From Acidithiobacillus ferrooxidans ATCC 23270 (lineage in GTDB: Bacteria; Pseudomonadota; Gammaproteobacteria; Acidithiobacillales; Acidithiobacillaceae), in NCBI RefSeq assembly GCF_000021485.1, contig NC_011761.1, positions 1,394,001 to 1,458,000 of the forward strand: 64,000 bases of DNA, written 5' to 3'. Of the stretch, positions 24,670 through 34,452 are shown in pieces. Numbering within the stretch: the first letter of the stretch is position 1; each line of letters opens with the position of its first letter. The notes below the pieces were generated by a model that worked only from the letters and a program-made list of their open reading frames with translations, ran no database searches and was not told where the DNA came from. A program made the position numbers and the translations under genes.

Positions 24670-25116
24670 TCAGGAAATCGCAATCTTTTTGCGTTTGGCA
24701 GATTCTGTTTTAGGCAGAGTCAACTCTAAAACACCATCTTTGTATATGGCCTTGGTTTGATCGCCATTCACATCTGCAGGGAGCTGCACGGTGCGAGAAA
24801 ACTCTCCATATCGACGCTCTCGGTAGATATAATTCCCTTCTTCCCGAGAGCTATCTTCTTCCTTGACGCCACTGATATAGACCTGGTTACCGTGTACCTG
24901 GACATCCAGCTTATCCTTATCTACGCCGGCAATCTCCGCCTTCAATACAAAAGCGTCATCGTGATCAAGGACATCAATATGCGCGATTTGGGGTTGCGTG
25001 GCCTGTCGGGTAATGAAAGGAGAAAATACTCCAGGCCACACTGTTTCTATTAAGTTTTCCAAAGGTTCTACCTGACGAACACTCTTGACCACCGGACGTG
25101 AAACTTCATTTGCCAT
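24670..25116 (-). CDS. Hsp20/alpha-crystallin family small heat-shock protein
   Basis: The 148-residue protein has a variable N-terminal arm and an alpha-crystallin domain (about 42-140). The domain shows FVLKAEIAGVDKDKLDVQVHGNQV, then YIYRERRYGEFSRTVQLP and the hallmark DGVLELTLPK (A-x-x-x-G-V-L type). Such proteins hold unfolding proteins as ATP-independent chaperones. AAGGAGG precedes the ATG. The gene begins directly against the transposase relic at its 5' side, so its original promoter may have been replaced. Confidence 0.93.
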   Translation of the reverse strand: MANEVSRPVVKSVRQVEPLENLIETVWPGVFSPFITRQATQPQIAHIDVLDHDDAFVLKAEIAGVDKDKLDVQVHGNQVYISGVKEEDSSREEGNYIYRERRYGEFSRTVQLPADVNGDQTKAIYKDGVLELTLPKTESAKRKKIAIS

Positions 25117-25252
25117 TTTACACCTCCTTCACGGGCATCAATAGGACGCCAGCCAAGCGACTGTACGCCTGGACTCTGGCATGCAACGTTATGGGTACGA
25201 GTTCAGATGATTTCAAGGGGGGCTTTAGGCCTTTTGGAGGAAACTGAACCGC

Positions 25253-26206
25253 CCCGGGTTTCAAATAGCCTTCTGCCTGGGGCAGTGACTTGAGCTTGTC
25301 ATAGGGCGTCATCATGTTTTCGTAGCGGTAGAGCTTGCGTTGTTTGCCTTTGGTATCGGTGCGGGTTTCCGGGAAGAAGCAGAGGCGGTGGAAGTTGATA
25401 TAGGGGTTGAGGTGTTGCTGGTTGAAGGTGTTGATCAGCGCCGCCCAGCGTTATGGAATATGGCTGTAACCGAATAGCTTTCTCACCACGGCGCCGTTTT
25501 TGCTTTCGGCCCGGGCGTTGTCATTGGAATGACGTGAGCGGGACTTGGTGAACTCGATGCGCAGTTTCTCCAGCAGCTCGGCGACCCGTTTGTTGATGTA
25601 TTCCGAGCCGTTGTCGGAGTGGAAGCTGAGCACGGTAAAAGGGAAGCTGTCCAACAGCTGTTCCAGGGCCGGAATGAGGTGCTGCTCGCTGATTTTCTCG
25701 ACGCTCACGACGATCTCAAACTGTGTCTGTTCATCCACCGCGTTGATGTGATACACGCCTTTCTGTTTGTCCAAGTCGCCTTGATGAACCGTATCGATGC
25801 GGATATAGCCGGGTCGACCGTTGGGCTGGGGTTGGCGCCGCTCGCCGAGCGTTGACGGCTTGGGTCGGGTCTTTGCAAAGTGGCGCCGCTGGCGAGTGTA
25901 GATGGTGGATTTTCTCAGGTTATAGAGGTGGTTCACGGAGATCGAGGCCAGCCGCTCATACTCGGCCTGACCGAAGACCGCGCAGGCGCGCTCACACAGC
26001 TTCTTGATGGCCTGACCGCAGGACGTGTCGTGGCGCTCATCCATCGCCGCCAGCAGGCGGATATCTTTGGCGGTGTACTGGTGCTGGAAACCAGCCACGG
26101 TGCGCTGGCGGCGCTGTAACCGACCGTGTTGGCGATACTGGGCAATCAGCCGGGTGATCTGCTGACGGAAGTAACCACTGATTTTCATCAGATAGCGGAT
26201 CACCAT
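25253..26206 (-). pseudogene. DDE transposase relic with in-frame stop and lost ends
   Basis: The frame carries a DDE integrase core (IDTVHQGDLDKQKGVYH, FHSDNGSEYIN, NARAESKNG) preceded by GYFRQQITRLIAQYR. It stops at TAA (25451-25453) after FGYSHIP where relatives continue QRWAAL. The same frame resumes as RWAALINTFNQQHLNPYINF and runs to NMMTPYDKLKSLPQ and YLKPG before homology ends near 25253. The usual N-terminal residues before IRYLMKISGY are also missing. So it has one nonsense change and truncation at both ends. Confidence 0.8.
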
Positions 26207-26248
26207 CCCTCCATCATGAACGGAGCCCGATTCCGTTGCAGCTCACTC

Positions 26249-26304
26249 CAGACTCATTTCATGTTGGAAACACGATCCACCCTTCAGACTCATTTCATAT
26301 TGGA
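26249..26304 (-). repeat. Terminal repeats of the transposase relic's element
   Basis: CAGACTCATTTCATGTTGGA (26249-26268) and CAGACTCATTTCATATTGGA (26285-26304) differ at one base and lie 36 bases apart, upstream of the relic transposase. Multiple end repeats of this sort are binding sites for the transposase, so this is probably the surviving left end of the element. Confidence 0.55.
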
Positions 26305-26350
26305 CAAGGCCCATTGTTGACGGAAACAGTAACTCTAACTAAGATCTATG

Positions 26351-26362
26351 CCGACCGGTCGG
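26351..26362 (+). promoter_or_regulatory. TetR-type palindromic operator CCGACCGGTCGG
   Basis: A perfect 12-base palindrome, 31 bases upstream of the dehydrogenase ATG. Its GACCGGTC core is a common target of TetR-family repressors. No TetR gene lies next to it, so the repressor would be encoded elsewhere. Confidence 0.5.
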
Positions 26363-26393
26363 TATGTAACGGATACAAGTGAAGGAGGTCATC

Positions 26394-27275
26394 ATGCAAG
26401 TAGGTTTCATTGGATTGGGGCAGATGGGTTCGGGAATGGCGGCCAGACTGCTAACTTCCGGAGAGAATATCAAGGTGTTCAACCGCACTCCCGAAAAAAT
26501 GCAGGCTCTTGCGGACCAAGGTGCACAAGCCGCCAGCAATCTTCAGGACTTTGCAGATGCCGATGTGGTATTCACCATGCTCGCCGATGATCCTGCCGTG
26601 ACATCCCTGGTTCTGGAAGAAAACGGCCTGATAACGCAGTTGCGGCCGGGGGCCGTGCATGTGTCCTGCAGTACCATCAGTGTTGCCCTTTCAGCGCAAC
26701 TGGCCGCAGCCCATGCCAAAGCCGGACAGGAGTATCTGGCCGCGCCGGTTTTCGGAAGACCCGATGCTGCGGCTGCTGGCAAGCTGTTCCTGGTCTTGGC
26801 GGGAAAACCGGAACTCATTACCCGTCTGCAAACACTTTTTGACGTGATAGGTCAACGCAGCTTTGTGGTGGCAGAGGCACCGGAAAAGGCCAATCTGGTC
26901 AAACTCAGTGGTAATTTTTTGATTGCTTCGGTCATTGAATCGCTGGGTGAGGCCATGGCGCTGGTGGAAAAAGGGGGGGTAGACCGCCATGCCTATCTGG
27001 ATCTGCTGACCTCTAGCCTGTTCAATGTGCCCCTCTACAAAAACTATGGTGCACTGCTTGCCGACCGGAAATTTACGCCTCCAGGCTTTGCCGCGCCCTT
27101 GGGCCAGAAAGATATGCGTCTGGTTCTGGCAGCAGCGGAAAATCTGGATGTCCCTCTGCCTCTTGCAAGCCTCTTGCGTGATCGCTTTATTCGCCTTGCT
27201 GCTGAGGGCGGTGCCACCCGTGACTGGTCTGCCGTAGGCGCATTGGCCGCGCAGGATGCCGGTCTTCTGCCCTGA
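26394..27275 (+). CDS. NAD(P)-dependent beta-hydroxyacid dehydrogenase family protein
   Basis: AAGGAGG lies 6 bases before the ATG at 26394. The 293-residue protein has an N-terminal Rossmann fold (VGFIGLGQMGSGMAARLL), the substrate motif VSCSTISVALSAQLA, and the catalytic-lysine region KLSGNFLIASVIESLGEA of the 3-hydroxyisobutyrate dehydrogenase superfamily. Members reduce or oxidise small hydroxyacids or aldehydes, such as tartronate semialdehyde, succinic semialdehyde or glyoxylate. The substrate cannot be told here. It precedes the YdeP-like gene by 29 bases and probably shares its transcript. Confidence 0.85.
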   Translation: MQVGFIGLGQMGSGMAARLLTSGENIKVFNRTPEKMQALADQGAQAASNLQDFADADVVFTMLADDPAVTSLVLEENGLITQLRPGAVHVSCSTISVALSAQLAAAHAKAGQEYLAAPVFGRPDAAAAGKLFLVLAGKPELITRLQTLFDVIGQRSFVVAEAPEKANLVKLSGNFLIASVIESLGEAMALVEKGGVDRHAYLDLLTSSLFNVPLYKNYGALLADRKFTPPGFAAPLGQKDMRLVLAAAENLDVPLPLASLLRDRFIRLAAEGGATRDWSAVGALAAQDAGLLP

Positions 27276-27304
27276 AAGTCGGTGATACTTCACAAGGAGA
27301 AACC

Positions 27305-29572
27305 ATGTCTGAGCTGAAATTCCATCCATATCGTCAACCAGCGGGAGGCTGGGGGGCGCTTCGCGCTTCCATGCAGAGCCTGCGCCAGCAAGGCATTCTC
27401 TCGGCAGGAACTGCCCTGCTGCTGAAGTCCAATCAGGCCGAAGGTTTTGATTGCCCGGGCTGCGCCTGGCCCGACCCCGATGCCCACTCCACCTTTGAAT
27501 TTTGTGAAAACGGGGTGAAGGCCGTTGCTGCCGAAGCCACCAGCAAACGCGTAACGGCCGATTTTTTTGCCCGGCATTCCGTGCGCTGGCTTGCCCAGCA
27601 AAGTGATTATGATCTGGAAGAATTCGGCCGCCTGACGGAACCGATGATGTATGATGCAGCCAGCGACCATTATCAACCCGTTTCCTGGGAGCAGGCATTT
27701 GCCCAAATAGCCCGTCACCTGCACGCGCTCGAATCCCCCAACCAGGCTATTTTTTATACGTCCGGCAGAACTTCTAACGAAGCAGCTTTTCTCTATCAGC
27801 TTTTTGTCCGTGAGTTTGGTACCAACAACATGCCGGACTGCTCCAACATGTGTCACGAACCTACCAGTCTCGGAATGCCTGAATCTATTGGTATTGGCAA
27901 AGGTACTGTCACCCTGGAAGACTTTGACCATGCCGACACACTGCTCCTCTTTGGTCATAATCCTGGCACCAATCACCCGCGTATGCTGGGCACCTTGCGG
28001 GATGCGGCCAAGCGCGGCTGCCGGATTCTGGTTTTCAACCCGCTTCGGGAACGCGGCCTGCAGCGGTTTGTGAACCCTCAGGATCCCGGCGAGATGCTCA
28101 CCAATCATGGGACCGAAATCGCCACCCATTATTATCAGCCCCGCATTGGCGGCGACTATGCCATTGCCCTCGGCATAGCGCGTTATCTGTTGGAGCAGGG
28201 CTCTCTGGATCAGGATTTTATTGACATCCATACCGAAGGTTTTAATGCTCTGAAAAAAATTGCCCTGGATACCCCTTGGGCAGAAATTGAGTCAGAAAGC
28301 GGTCTCAGCCATGCCGAGCTTATGGAAATCGGTAAAATTTATGATTCGGGCAAAGCCAGCATCATCACCTGGGGAATGGGCATCACCCAACACAAGCATG
28401 CCGTCGCTACCATTCAAATGCTGGTCAATGTGCTCCTATTGAAAGGGAATATGGGTAAGCCAGGAGCCGGAGCTTGCCCCATTCGCGGGCATAGTAATGT
28501 TCAGGGCGATCGCACCATGGGGATATGGGAACGTCCCGCTGCCGATTTTCTGGATCGTCTGGGTAAGGAGTTTGGTTTTGAGCCGCCCCGAGAACCCGGC
28601 CATGACGTCATTGGCAGTATTGCCGCCCTGGAAAAAGGCGAGGCCAAGGTGTTTTTCGGGATGGGAGGCAATTTTGCCAACGCTACCCCGGATACCCAGC
28701 GCGTACATGAAGCATTGCGCCATTGTGAACTCACCGTACATGTGACCACCAAACTCAATCGTTCTCATGTGGTTCACGGGAAAAATGCCCTGATTCTCCC
28801 TTGTCTGGGTCGGACGGAAATAGATATTCAAAATGGTCAGCCCCAGGGCATCACCGTTGAGGATTCCATGAGCATGGTGCACATTTCCCAGGGAATTCGG
28901 GTGCCGGCTTCCCCACAACTGAAATCCGAATGTGCCATCATTGCCGAATTGGCTGAAGCCACTTTGCCCAACAGCAAAACTCCATGGCGCGCCCTGGTAG
29001 AGGATTACGACCGGATTCGCGACCGCATCTCAAGAGTGGTTGCGGGTTTTGAGGACTTCAATGCCCGGGTCCATCAACCCAGAGGGTTTCATCTCGATCT
29101 GCCGCCTCGCTCCCGACGCTGGACAACGCCATCCGGCAAGGCTCAGTTTATTGCCCAGCCATTGCATCACATCACTGAAGGCCGCTTTGTTCCCAAAAGT
29201 ACGGCGCGGATTTTCAATCTGATGACGATTCGTAGTCACGATCAGTACAACACCACTATTTATGGGTATGAAGATCGCTACCGGGGGGTATCAGGTGCCC
29301 GCAATATTTGCTTCATGCATCCGGAAGACATGGCTGAATTGGGTTTTGCAGAAAATTCGCTGGTGGATATTATTTCGCACTGGACTGACGGCGAGCGCGT
29401 TGCCCGGAGTTTTCGCCTGCTGCCTTATGATATTCCCCGCTCCTGTGTGGCGGGTTACTATCCCGAACTGAATGTGCTGGTTCCTCTGTCCAGCCATGCA
29501 GACCGAGCCAACACCCCGACTTCCAAATCCATTCGGGTGACCTTTCACGCGGTGACCAAGCGTGACGACTGA
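27305..29572 (+). CDS. FdhF/YdeP-family molybdopterin oxidoreductase
   Basis: The 755-residue protein belongs to the molybdopterin oxidoreductase superfamily, YdeP branch. It begins YRQPAGGWGALRASMQSLRQQG, then FDCPGCAWPDP, and has YTSGRTSNEAAFLYQLFVREFGTNNMPDCSNMCHE-type cofactor-binding sequence and MTIRSHDQYNTTIYGYEDRYRG near the C terminus. YdeP is linked to acid resistance in E. coli; the reaction is not established. AAGGAG precedes the ATG. The small following gene overlaps its end and FdhD, which activates such enzymes, comes after. Confidence 0.88.
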   Translation: MSELKFHPYRQPAGGWGALRASMQSLRQQGILSAGTALLLKSNQAEGFDCPGCAWPDPDAHSTFEFCENGVKAVAAEATSKRVTADFFARHSVRWLAQQSDYDLEEFGRLTEPMMYDAASDHYQPVSWEQAFAQIARHLHALESPNQAIFYTSGRTSNEAAFLYQLFVREFGTNNMPDCSNMCHEPTSLGMPESIGIGKGTVTLEDFDHADTLLLFGHNPGTNHPRMLGTLRDAAKRGCRILVFNPLRERGLQRFVNPQDPGEMLTNHGTEIATHYYQPRIGGDYAIALGIARYLLEQGSLDQDFIDIHTEGFNALKKIALDTPWAEIESESGLSHAELMEIGKIYDSGKASIITWGMGITQHKHAVATIQMLVNVLLLKGNMGKPGAGACPIRGHSNVQGDRTMGIWERPAADFLDRLGKEFGFEPPREPGHDVIGSIAALEKGEAKVFFGMGGNFANATPDTQRVHEALRHCELTVHVTTKLNRSHVVHGKNALILPCLGRTEIDIQNGQPQGITVEDSMSMVHISQGIRVPASPQLKSECAIIAELAEATLPNSKTPWRALVEDYDRIRDRISRVVAGFEDFNARVHQPRGFHLDLPPRSRRWTTPSGKAQFIAQPLHHITEGRFVPKSTARIFNLMTIRSHDQYNTTIYGYEDRYRGVSGARNICFMHPEDMAELGFAENSLVDIISHWTDGERVARSFRLLPYDIPRSCVAGYYPELNVLVPLSSHADRANTPTSKSIRVTFHAVTKRDD

Positions 29573-29831
29573 GTCTGTTCCAGAATCGGCCACGGAGGAT
29601 TGGGTCATCGCTCTGCTGCAAGCACTGTGTAATGAACCGGTCATTTCTCTGGCAAAAATAGGGAAACAGATGAATTTGCGGCGTAGTCAACTGGAACGTC
29701 TGTTGTTACTGCTTGGTGAAAATGAAAGCTGGGGTGGTATGGGTTATCTGACCCAAAGCGAACAACGTGGTCGTGCTGTGATCCTTCTTACCCAGAAAGG
29801 AAAGGATTTATGCGCATCCATGGCGAATTAG
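29562..29831 (+). CDS. Small winged-helix-like protein between ydeP-like gene and fdhD
   Basis: A GTG start overlapping the upstream stop gives 89 residues. The sequence DWVIALLQALCNEPVISLAKIGKQ, LRRSQLERLLLLLGE, then LTQSEQRGRAVILLTQKGKDL has the helix-helix-wing pattern of a winged-helix DNA-binding domain. It overlaps fdhD by 22 bases. It may control the cluster. The start is not certain because no strong ribosome site is visible. Confidence 0.6.
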   Translation: MTTESVPESATEDWVIALLQALCNEPVISLAKIGKQMNLRRSQLERLLLLLGENESWGGMGYLTQSEQRGRAVILLTQKGKDLCASMAN

Positions 29832-30658
29832 ATAGTTGCATCGGCTGGTCAGCAGCGACCCTGCTGACCGGAAAAGGGTTATCGGTTGCCCACCAGGAAG
29901 CTGTCCTTGAAGAACGGGCAGTATCCATTGTCATCAACGGTCAGGCTTATGCGGTGATGATGGTGACGCCGGAGCATCTGGATGATTTCTTTATGGGTTT
30001 TCTGTGGAGCGAAGCCATTATTCACGGCCCCGAGGAAATTATCGCCTGGGAACGGATGACCGAAAATGGCGCCTGGGCCATCTACCTCCAGCTCACGGCA
30101 GCAGCTGCAGAACGCGCGCAACACAAGCGTCGTCACGTCCTTGGCGGAAGTGCCTGCGGCTTGTGCGGGACACCACTCCTGGCCGGGCTCATTCCCTTTG
30201 CGCCACTGGAAAGCAGTTTTTGCTGCAATCCGGCCTCCATCCGCACTCTCATGGTCCAGATGCAGGAGCGACAGGCGCTCAACCACAGTACCGGGACAGC
30301 CCATGCAGCCATTCTCGGCTATCAACGGGATTATCTGGTGCGCGAAGATATTGGTCGCCACAATGCGGTGGATAAAAGTATTGGTGCAGCCATTCAGCAT
30401 GGGCTGAGGCCCGGCGAAGTCAATGTGCTGGGGATTTCCTCGCGCCTGAGTTTTGAAATCGTCCTCAAAGCCATTGGCTTTGGTATTCCGGTGATTGCGG
30501 CTATTTCCGGGGTCAGCAGTCTCGCTATCAAGCTGGCTGAAAGCCATGGTGTTACCCTGATTGGTTTCGCCCGGAATGATCGCATGACTTTGTATGCCCA
30601 CCCCGAACGCATCCAGAAAGACTGGGTGCCCGCACTTTCCCCGGTTTGTGATTATTAA
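29810..30658 (+). CDS. fdhD: Sulfurtransferase FdhD
   Basis: The 282-residue protein transfers sulfur to the molybdenum cofactor of formate-dehydrogenase-type enzymes. Visible marks are the Cys pair in GGSACGLCG (about residues 109-117), STGTAHAAIL, REDIGRHNAVDK and SRLSFEIVLKAIGFGIPVIAAISGVSSLAI. AAAGGA lies before the ATG. Its position after the YdeP-like gene supports that gene being its client. Confidence 0.92.
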   Translation: MRIHGELDSCIGWSAATLLTGKGLSVAHQEAVLEERAVSIVINGQAYAVMMVTPEHLDDFFMGFLWSEAIIHGPEEIIAWERMTENGAWAIYLQLTAAAAERAQHKRRHVLGGSACGLCGTPLLAGLIPFAPLESSFCCNPASIRTLMVQMQERQALNHSTGTAHAAILGYQRDYLVREDIGRHNAVDKSIGAAIQHGLRPGEVNVLGISSRLSFEIVLKAIGFGIPVIAAISGVSSLAIKLAESHGVTLIGFARNDRMTLYAHPERIQKDWVPALSPVCDY

Positions 30659-30666
30659 CCAGGCAC

Positions 30667-31506
30667 TTAAATATCCGACATAGCATAGTGGGCAGAAGGG
30701 TGGCGAAAATAGCTGGTGACCTGGTGCGGCATTTGGCGCAGACGCTCCATGAAGGCTGTTGCCTTGGCTATCAGCGAGTTTTTCTCAGTGCTGACCGTGC
30801 CGACACGTAGAGCCGTTTTGAAGTCCCGATTCAGGTATTCGTCGGGGTTGGATTCCGGCGCATAGGGCGGCAGAAAGGCCAGTTCAATACGGTCTTTTTT
30901 ATCCGCGAGCCAAGTCGTTACCATCTTGGCATGATGCACACGCAGATTATCGACTACCAGATAGATTTTCTTGGGCGCATTCTGAATCAAGGCCGTGAGA
31001 AAAGCGATGAAACGCTCCGCATCCATGCTGCCTTCGACAATCTGGAAAGCGACTTTGCCCTGCGGAGAAATCGCCGAGATCATGGATAGCGTGGTCCATC
31101 GGGCGGGAACAGCCAATACCGGCGTTTGTCCCCGAGGAGCATACCCGCGCACCCAATGGGCATCTTCCTTGACGGCCGTCTCGTCCCCCCAATAAATCAC
31201 CGCTCCCTCTTGGGCCGCTTGCGCGCGTAGGCGGGGATAATCCTGCTCCAACCACTGACGGACCGCTTCTGGATTCTGCTCCAACGCCCTTTTGACAGGA
31301 CGTTGCGGAGTGAAGCTCCAACGCTTGAAATACTTACCCACCAGACGCTCCTGGACCATCCGTACAGCAGAAAACTCTTCCAGCAATACGGCCACCTCTG
31401 TCTCTATGGCCTGTTCGATCAGGGAACGTGCCGCTCGCCGAAGTACGCCTTCGATGCCCAGGCCCAACTCTCCCATACCACCCTCAAATACGGTATTCTT
31501 TTCCAC
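30667..31506 (-). pseudogene. Chimeric transposase: IS256 N terminus fused to IS630 C-terminal domain
   Basis: A GTG at 31506 with GGAG upstream starts VEKNTVFEGG, then LGIEGVLRRAARSLIEQAIE and VAVLLEEFSAVRMV, the N terminus of an IS256-family transposase. After about 51 residues the sequence switches to VGKYFKRWSFTPQRPVKRALEQ and a complete IS630 DDE domain (YWGDETAVKEDAHWVRGY, VVDNLRVHHAKM, PPYAPESNPDEYLNRD). The IS630 N-terminal helix-turn-helix is missing. The frame is open for 279 codons, but the product lacks its normal DNA-binding part, so it is probably inactive. Confidence 0.8.
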
Positions 31507-31616
31507 GGCGTACTCCTTACGTTGCTCACTTGGCCTGCAAACCCTTTGTAGCAACAGTACGCCACCTTGCTCAAGTCACTTGTAACCCGTCTATACACCA
31601 GTTTCGATCATAGCTC

Positions 31617-32645
31617 CTATGCGGACAAAAACCGTTCGAACTGCAAACAGGAGTCCGGCAACCCTTGGCTCAGAGCTAATTCCGTCACCCCCTGGACCAA
31701 TCGCGTTGATCCGCAAACATACAGATCCGGTAAAGTGGCAAGACTTCCCAGATCGTCGCGCAAGGCATCCACCACGCTGCCTCGATAATCCACCCAGTGA
31801 TTGCCAGGACGTGAAAGGCATATCTTCACCTGCAGTTGGGGAAGTTTATCCTGGATCTGACGGATTTCCTCCTGACAGAAGAGTTCGTCTTCATATCTTG
31901 CGCCGAAGTACAGACGTGCCGGAAGCATTTCTCCCCAATCTGCCATGCGTCGCAGCATCGACAGTAGCGGCACGAGACCTGTCCCGCCACCAATGAACCA
32001 ACGTGGCCGCAGGCCGTTTTCTCTCAGGGTAAAGGTTCCCAGTGGTCCACGTATGTTCAGGCGATCGCCCACCAAGGCGGATTCCAGATAGGTAGAGAAG
32101 GCACCACCTGGTCGTAGCGTGATGAAAAATTCCAGGTCGCCATTCCAGTTGGTGTTGTTGGCTAGAGAATAGGCGCGACGCGCATCGCTGCCAGGTACCT
32201 GGATTTCCATAAATTGCCCAGCTTCGAATTCCGCAGCTCCCCCTTGCTCATCAGGTTGCAGGCGTAATAACAGTCGTCGCGTACCCGTAGCCACCATAGT
32301 GACGTCCACTACTTCTGCCTCGCGCTCCGGGATGCGCTCAAAGCGGATGTAGTTGTAGTCATAAGGCGCCTCCAGAATCAGATCCGCTCGCGGATAGGTA
32401 CGGCACAGAAGTACATCGCCTCGTGCCTGCGCTTTCTCTGGCAGGGCTTCCATACTGACTTCACCCAGGTGATAAGTGCCTGCGGTAACGGTGGCCACGC
32501 AGGCTCCGCAAGTTCCCTTCCGGCATTGGGAAGGAAGCAGGATACTTTCCCGGTCCGCAGCAGAGAGTAAATCTTCCGCCTCAGAACAGACGAAGGACAC
32601 CTGTTGCTTATCACGGGTATGGATAGTGATATCGTAGTTGGTCAT
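31617..32645 (-). CDS. hcr: NADH oxidoreductase with 2Fe-2S and FAD domains (Hcr-like)
   Basis: The start at 32645 (MTNYDITIHTRD) gives 342 residues; a longer upstream extension has no protein-like composition. A plant-type 2Fe-2S domain comes first (CRKGTCGACVATV, then LCRTYP), followed by an FAD-binding domain (RAYSLANNTN) and an NAD-binding domain (FIGGGTGLVPLLSML, YVCGSTRLV). This layout is that of phenol-hydroxylase-type reductases. Placement 58 bases after hcp on the same strand indicates it feeds electrons to the hybrid-cluster protein, as E. coli Hcr does, although in E. coli Hcr the 2Fe-2S domain is C-terminal. Confidence 0.8.
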   Translation of the reverse strand: MTNYDITIHTRDKQQVSFVCSEAEDLLSAADRESILLPSQCRKGTCGACVATVTAGTYHLGEVSMEALPEKAQARGDVLLCRTYPRADLILEAPYDYNYIRFERIPEREAEVVDVTMVATGTRRLLLRLQPDEQGGAAEFEAGQFMEIQVPGSDARRAYSLANNTNWNGDLEFFITLRPGGAFSTYLESALVGDRLNIRGPLGTFTLRENGLRPRWFIGGGTGLVPLLSMLRRMADWGEMLPARLYFGARYEDELFCQEEIRQIQDKLPQLQVKICLSRPGNHWVDYRGSVVDALRDDLGSLATLPDLYVCGSTRLVQGVTELALSQGLPDSCLQFERFLSA

Positions 32646-32703
32646 GATGTGCTCATCCTTATGCCGCTTCGTCCGTTGCAGAACGAAGCGGCGTTCCATT
32701 GTG

Positions 32704-34377
32704 CTATGCCGTATGCGCCAGAGCCGTCTGCAAATCCGCTTGCGCCTCGCCAATAAGATCGAGATCAAGATCGAAACGTGATTGGAGCTTCTGCACCAAA
32801 GTTGGTGTGAGATAGGCAGGCAGGGTGGGCCCCAGCTTGATTCCCTTGATACCCAGAGCCAGCAGGGAAAGGTGAATGGCGGTAGCCTTTTGTTCAAACC
32901 AGGAGAGCATGATCGACAACGGCAGGTCATTGACCCCACAATTGAATGCCTCGGCCAGGGCACCCGCTACCCGGATGGCGGAGTGGGCATCATTGCACTG
33001 GCCTATATCCAGCAGGCGGGGGATGCCTCCAATATCTCCGAATTCATGCTTGTTGAATCGATACTTACCGCATCCCAGGGTCATCACTACCGAATCGGCG
33101 GGGGCATTATCCGCCACCTCCGTGAAGTAGTTGCGCGCCGGAGAAACACCATCGCACCCACCGACGAGGAAGAAGTGGCGAATATCTCCGTGTTTCACCG
33201 CATCGACGATTTTATCCGCCACACCCAGGAGAGTGTGATGCCCAAAACCGATGGTGATACGCTGCTCTTTTGCATCGGCAGTAAATCCCGGTAATGCCTT
33301 GGCGGCCTGGATCACCGGGGTGAAATCCCCATTGTCGATATGGCGGACGCCGGGCCACCCCACTGGGCCAAGGGTAAAAATTCGATTTTTATAACTTCTG
33401 CCCGGCTCAATGATACAGTTGGAAGTCATGACAATGGGCCCAGGGAAATCTGCAAATTCACGCTGCTGATCTTGCCATGCTCCCCCTAGATTCCCGGCCA
33501 GATGAGGGTATGCCTTGAGCAAGGGATAGGCGTTGGCTGGCAACATCTCCCCATGGGTGTAAACATTGATCCCCTGATCCTTGGTCTGCTCCAGGATTTG
33601 TTTGAGATCATGGAGATCGTGACCGCTGACCAGGATTGCCTTGCCCTGGATCGGGGAGATGCGCACAGAGGTAATTTCCTGCGCTCCAAAACTGTCCGTA
33701 TTGGCAACGTCAAGCAACTCCATCACCTTCAGGTTCAAACGGCCGACTTCCAATGATTCTTCCAACATTTCATCGAGGTCCGTTGGATTACTTGCCAAGT
33801 AGTCCAGGATTTCCTCTGCCTGCGCATCGACTTCGTCGCTCTGATAACCCAGGACGCGGGCATGTTGAGCATAAGCGGCTACGCCTTTCATGCCGTAGAG
33901 GATGAGGGCACGAGCACCGATCACATCGGATCCGAGATGTTCTACGTCGGCGTTTATGGCGACGCTAGGGGCTTGACGCAGCAGTTGTTCCAGACTATCG
34001 GCAGGTTGGAAGAGGGCCGGACCGGACAGGATTTCGGGAGTCTTGCCCTGCTCTCGCGCCGCTTCCTCGTACAATAATTTGATCCGTTCACGCCTTTTGC
34101 TGGCCTCCTGGATCAGGTGGACAAAACGTGTGGCAGTGAAGTTCACATTGGTGAGCGTGGTGAAAAGCCCATAAAAAATGAAGTCGTCCGTACGTCTGTC
34201 GGCAACACCCATCGCCCGCGCCCGGCGCGCATACTGGGCAATGCCCTTCATAAGGTGCGTGAGAATGTCCTGCAGACCGGCAGTGGCCTCATCCTTGCCG
34301 CACGTTCCCGGCTCACTGGTACAGCCTATTCCGGCGGGGCTGCGGGTGGTTTGTTCGCATTGATAGCAAAACATCAT
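32704..34377 (-). CDS. hcp: Hybrid-cluster protein (hydroxylamine/NO reductase)
   Basis: The 557-residue protein has the N-terminal cysteine cluster CYQCEQT, then [11 protein letters not shown]. The hybrid Fe-S-O cluster ligands are in [36 protein letters not shown] and [12 protein letters not shown]. Length is standard. Hcp reduces nitric oxide or hydroxylamine and also has S-nitrosylase activity in E. coli. It is transcribed divergently from a Crp/Fnr-type gene, with a perfect TTGAT-N4-ATCAA box 62 bases upstream of its ATG. Confidence 0.95.
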   Translation of the reverse strand: MMFCYQCEQTTRSPAGIGCTSEPGTCGKDEATAGLQDILTHLMKGIAQYARRARAMGVADRRTDDFIFYGLFTTLTNVNFTATRFVHLIQEASKRRERIKLLYEEAAREQGKTPEILSGPALFQPADSLEQLLRQAPSVAINADVEHLGSDVIGARALILYGMKGVAAYAQHARVLGYQSDEVDAQAEEILDYLASNPTDLDEMLEESLEVGRLNLKVMELLDVANTDSFGAQEITSVRISPIQGKAILVSGHDLHDLKQILEQTKDQGINVYTHGEMLPANAYPLLKAYPHLAGNLGGAWQDQQREFADFPGPIVMTSNCIIEPGRSYKNRIFTLGPVGWPGVRHIDNGDFTPVIQAAKALPGFTADAKEQRITIGFGHHTLLGVADKIVDAVKHGDIRHFFLVGGCDGVSPARNYFTEVADNAPADSVVMTLGCGKYRFNKHEFGDIGGIPRLLDIGQCNDAHSAIRVAGALAEAFNCGVNDLPLSIMLSWFEQKATAIHLSLLALGIKGIKLGPTLPAYLTPTLVQKLQSRFDLDLDLIGEAQADLQTALAHTA

Positions 34378-34438
34378 GGTGTCTCCTGAGGTTGTGGTGC
34401 TTGTTTGTCAACAATATCTGCTGTGATCAGGACCATCC

Positions 34439-34452
34439 TTGATTTCAATCAA
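34439..34452 (-). promoter_or_regulatory. Dnr/Anr/FNR-type box TTGAT-N4-ATCAA
   Basis: A perfect consensus 14-mer (TTGATTTCAATCAA) centred 68 bases upstream of the hcp ATG, a place suited to class II activation with a leader of ~25 bases. The regulator gene that probably acts here lies on the other side of the same intergenic region. Confidence 0.8.
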
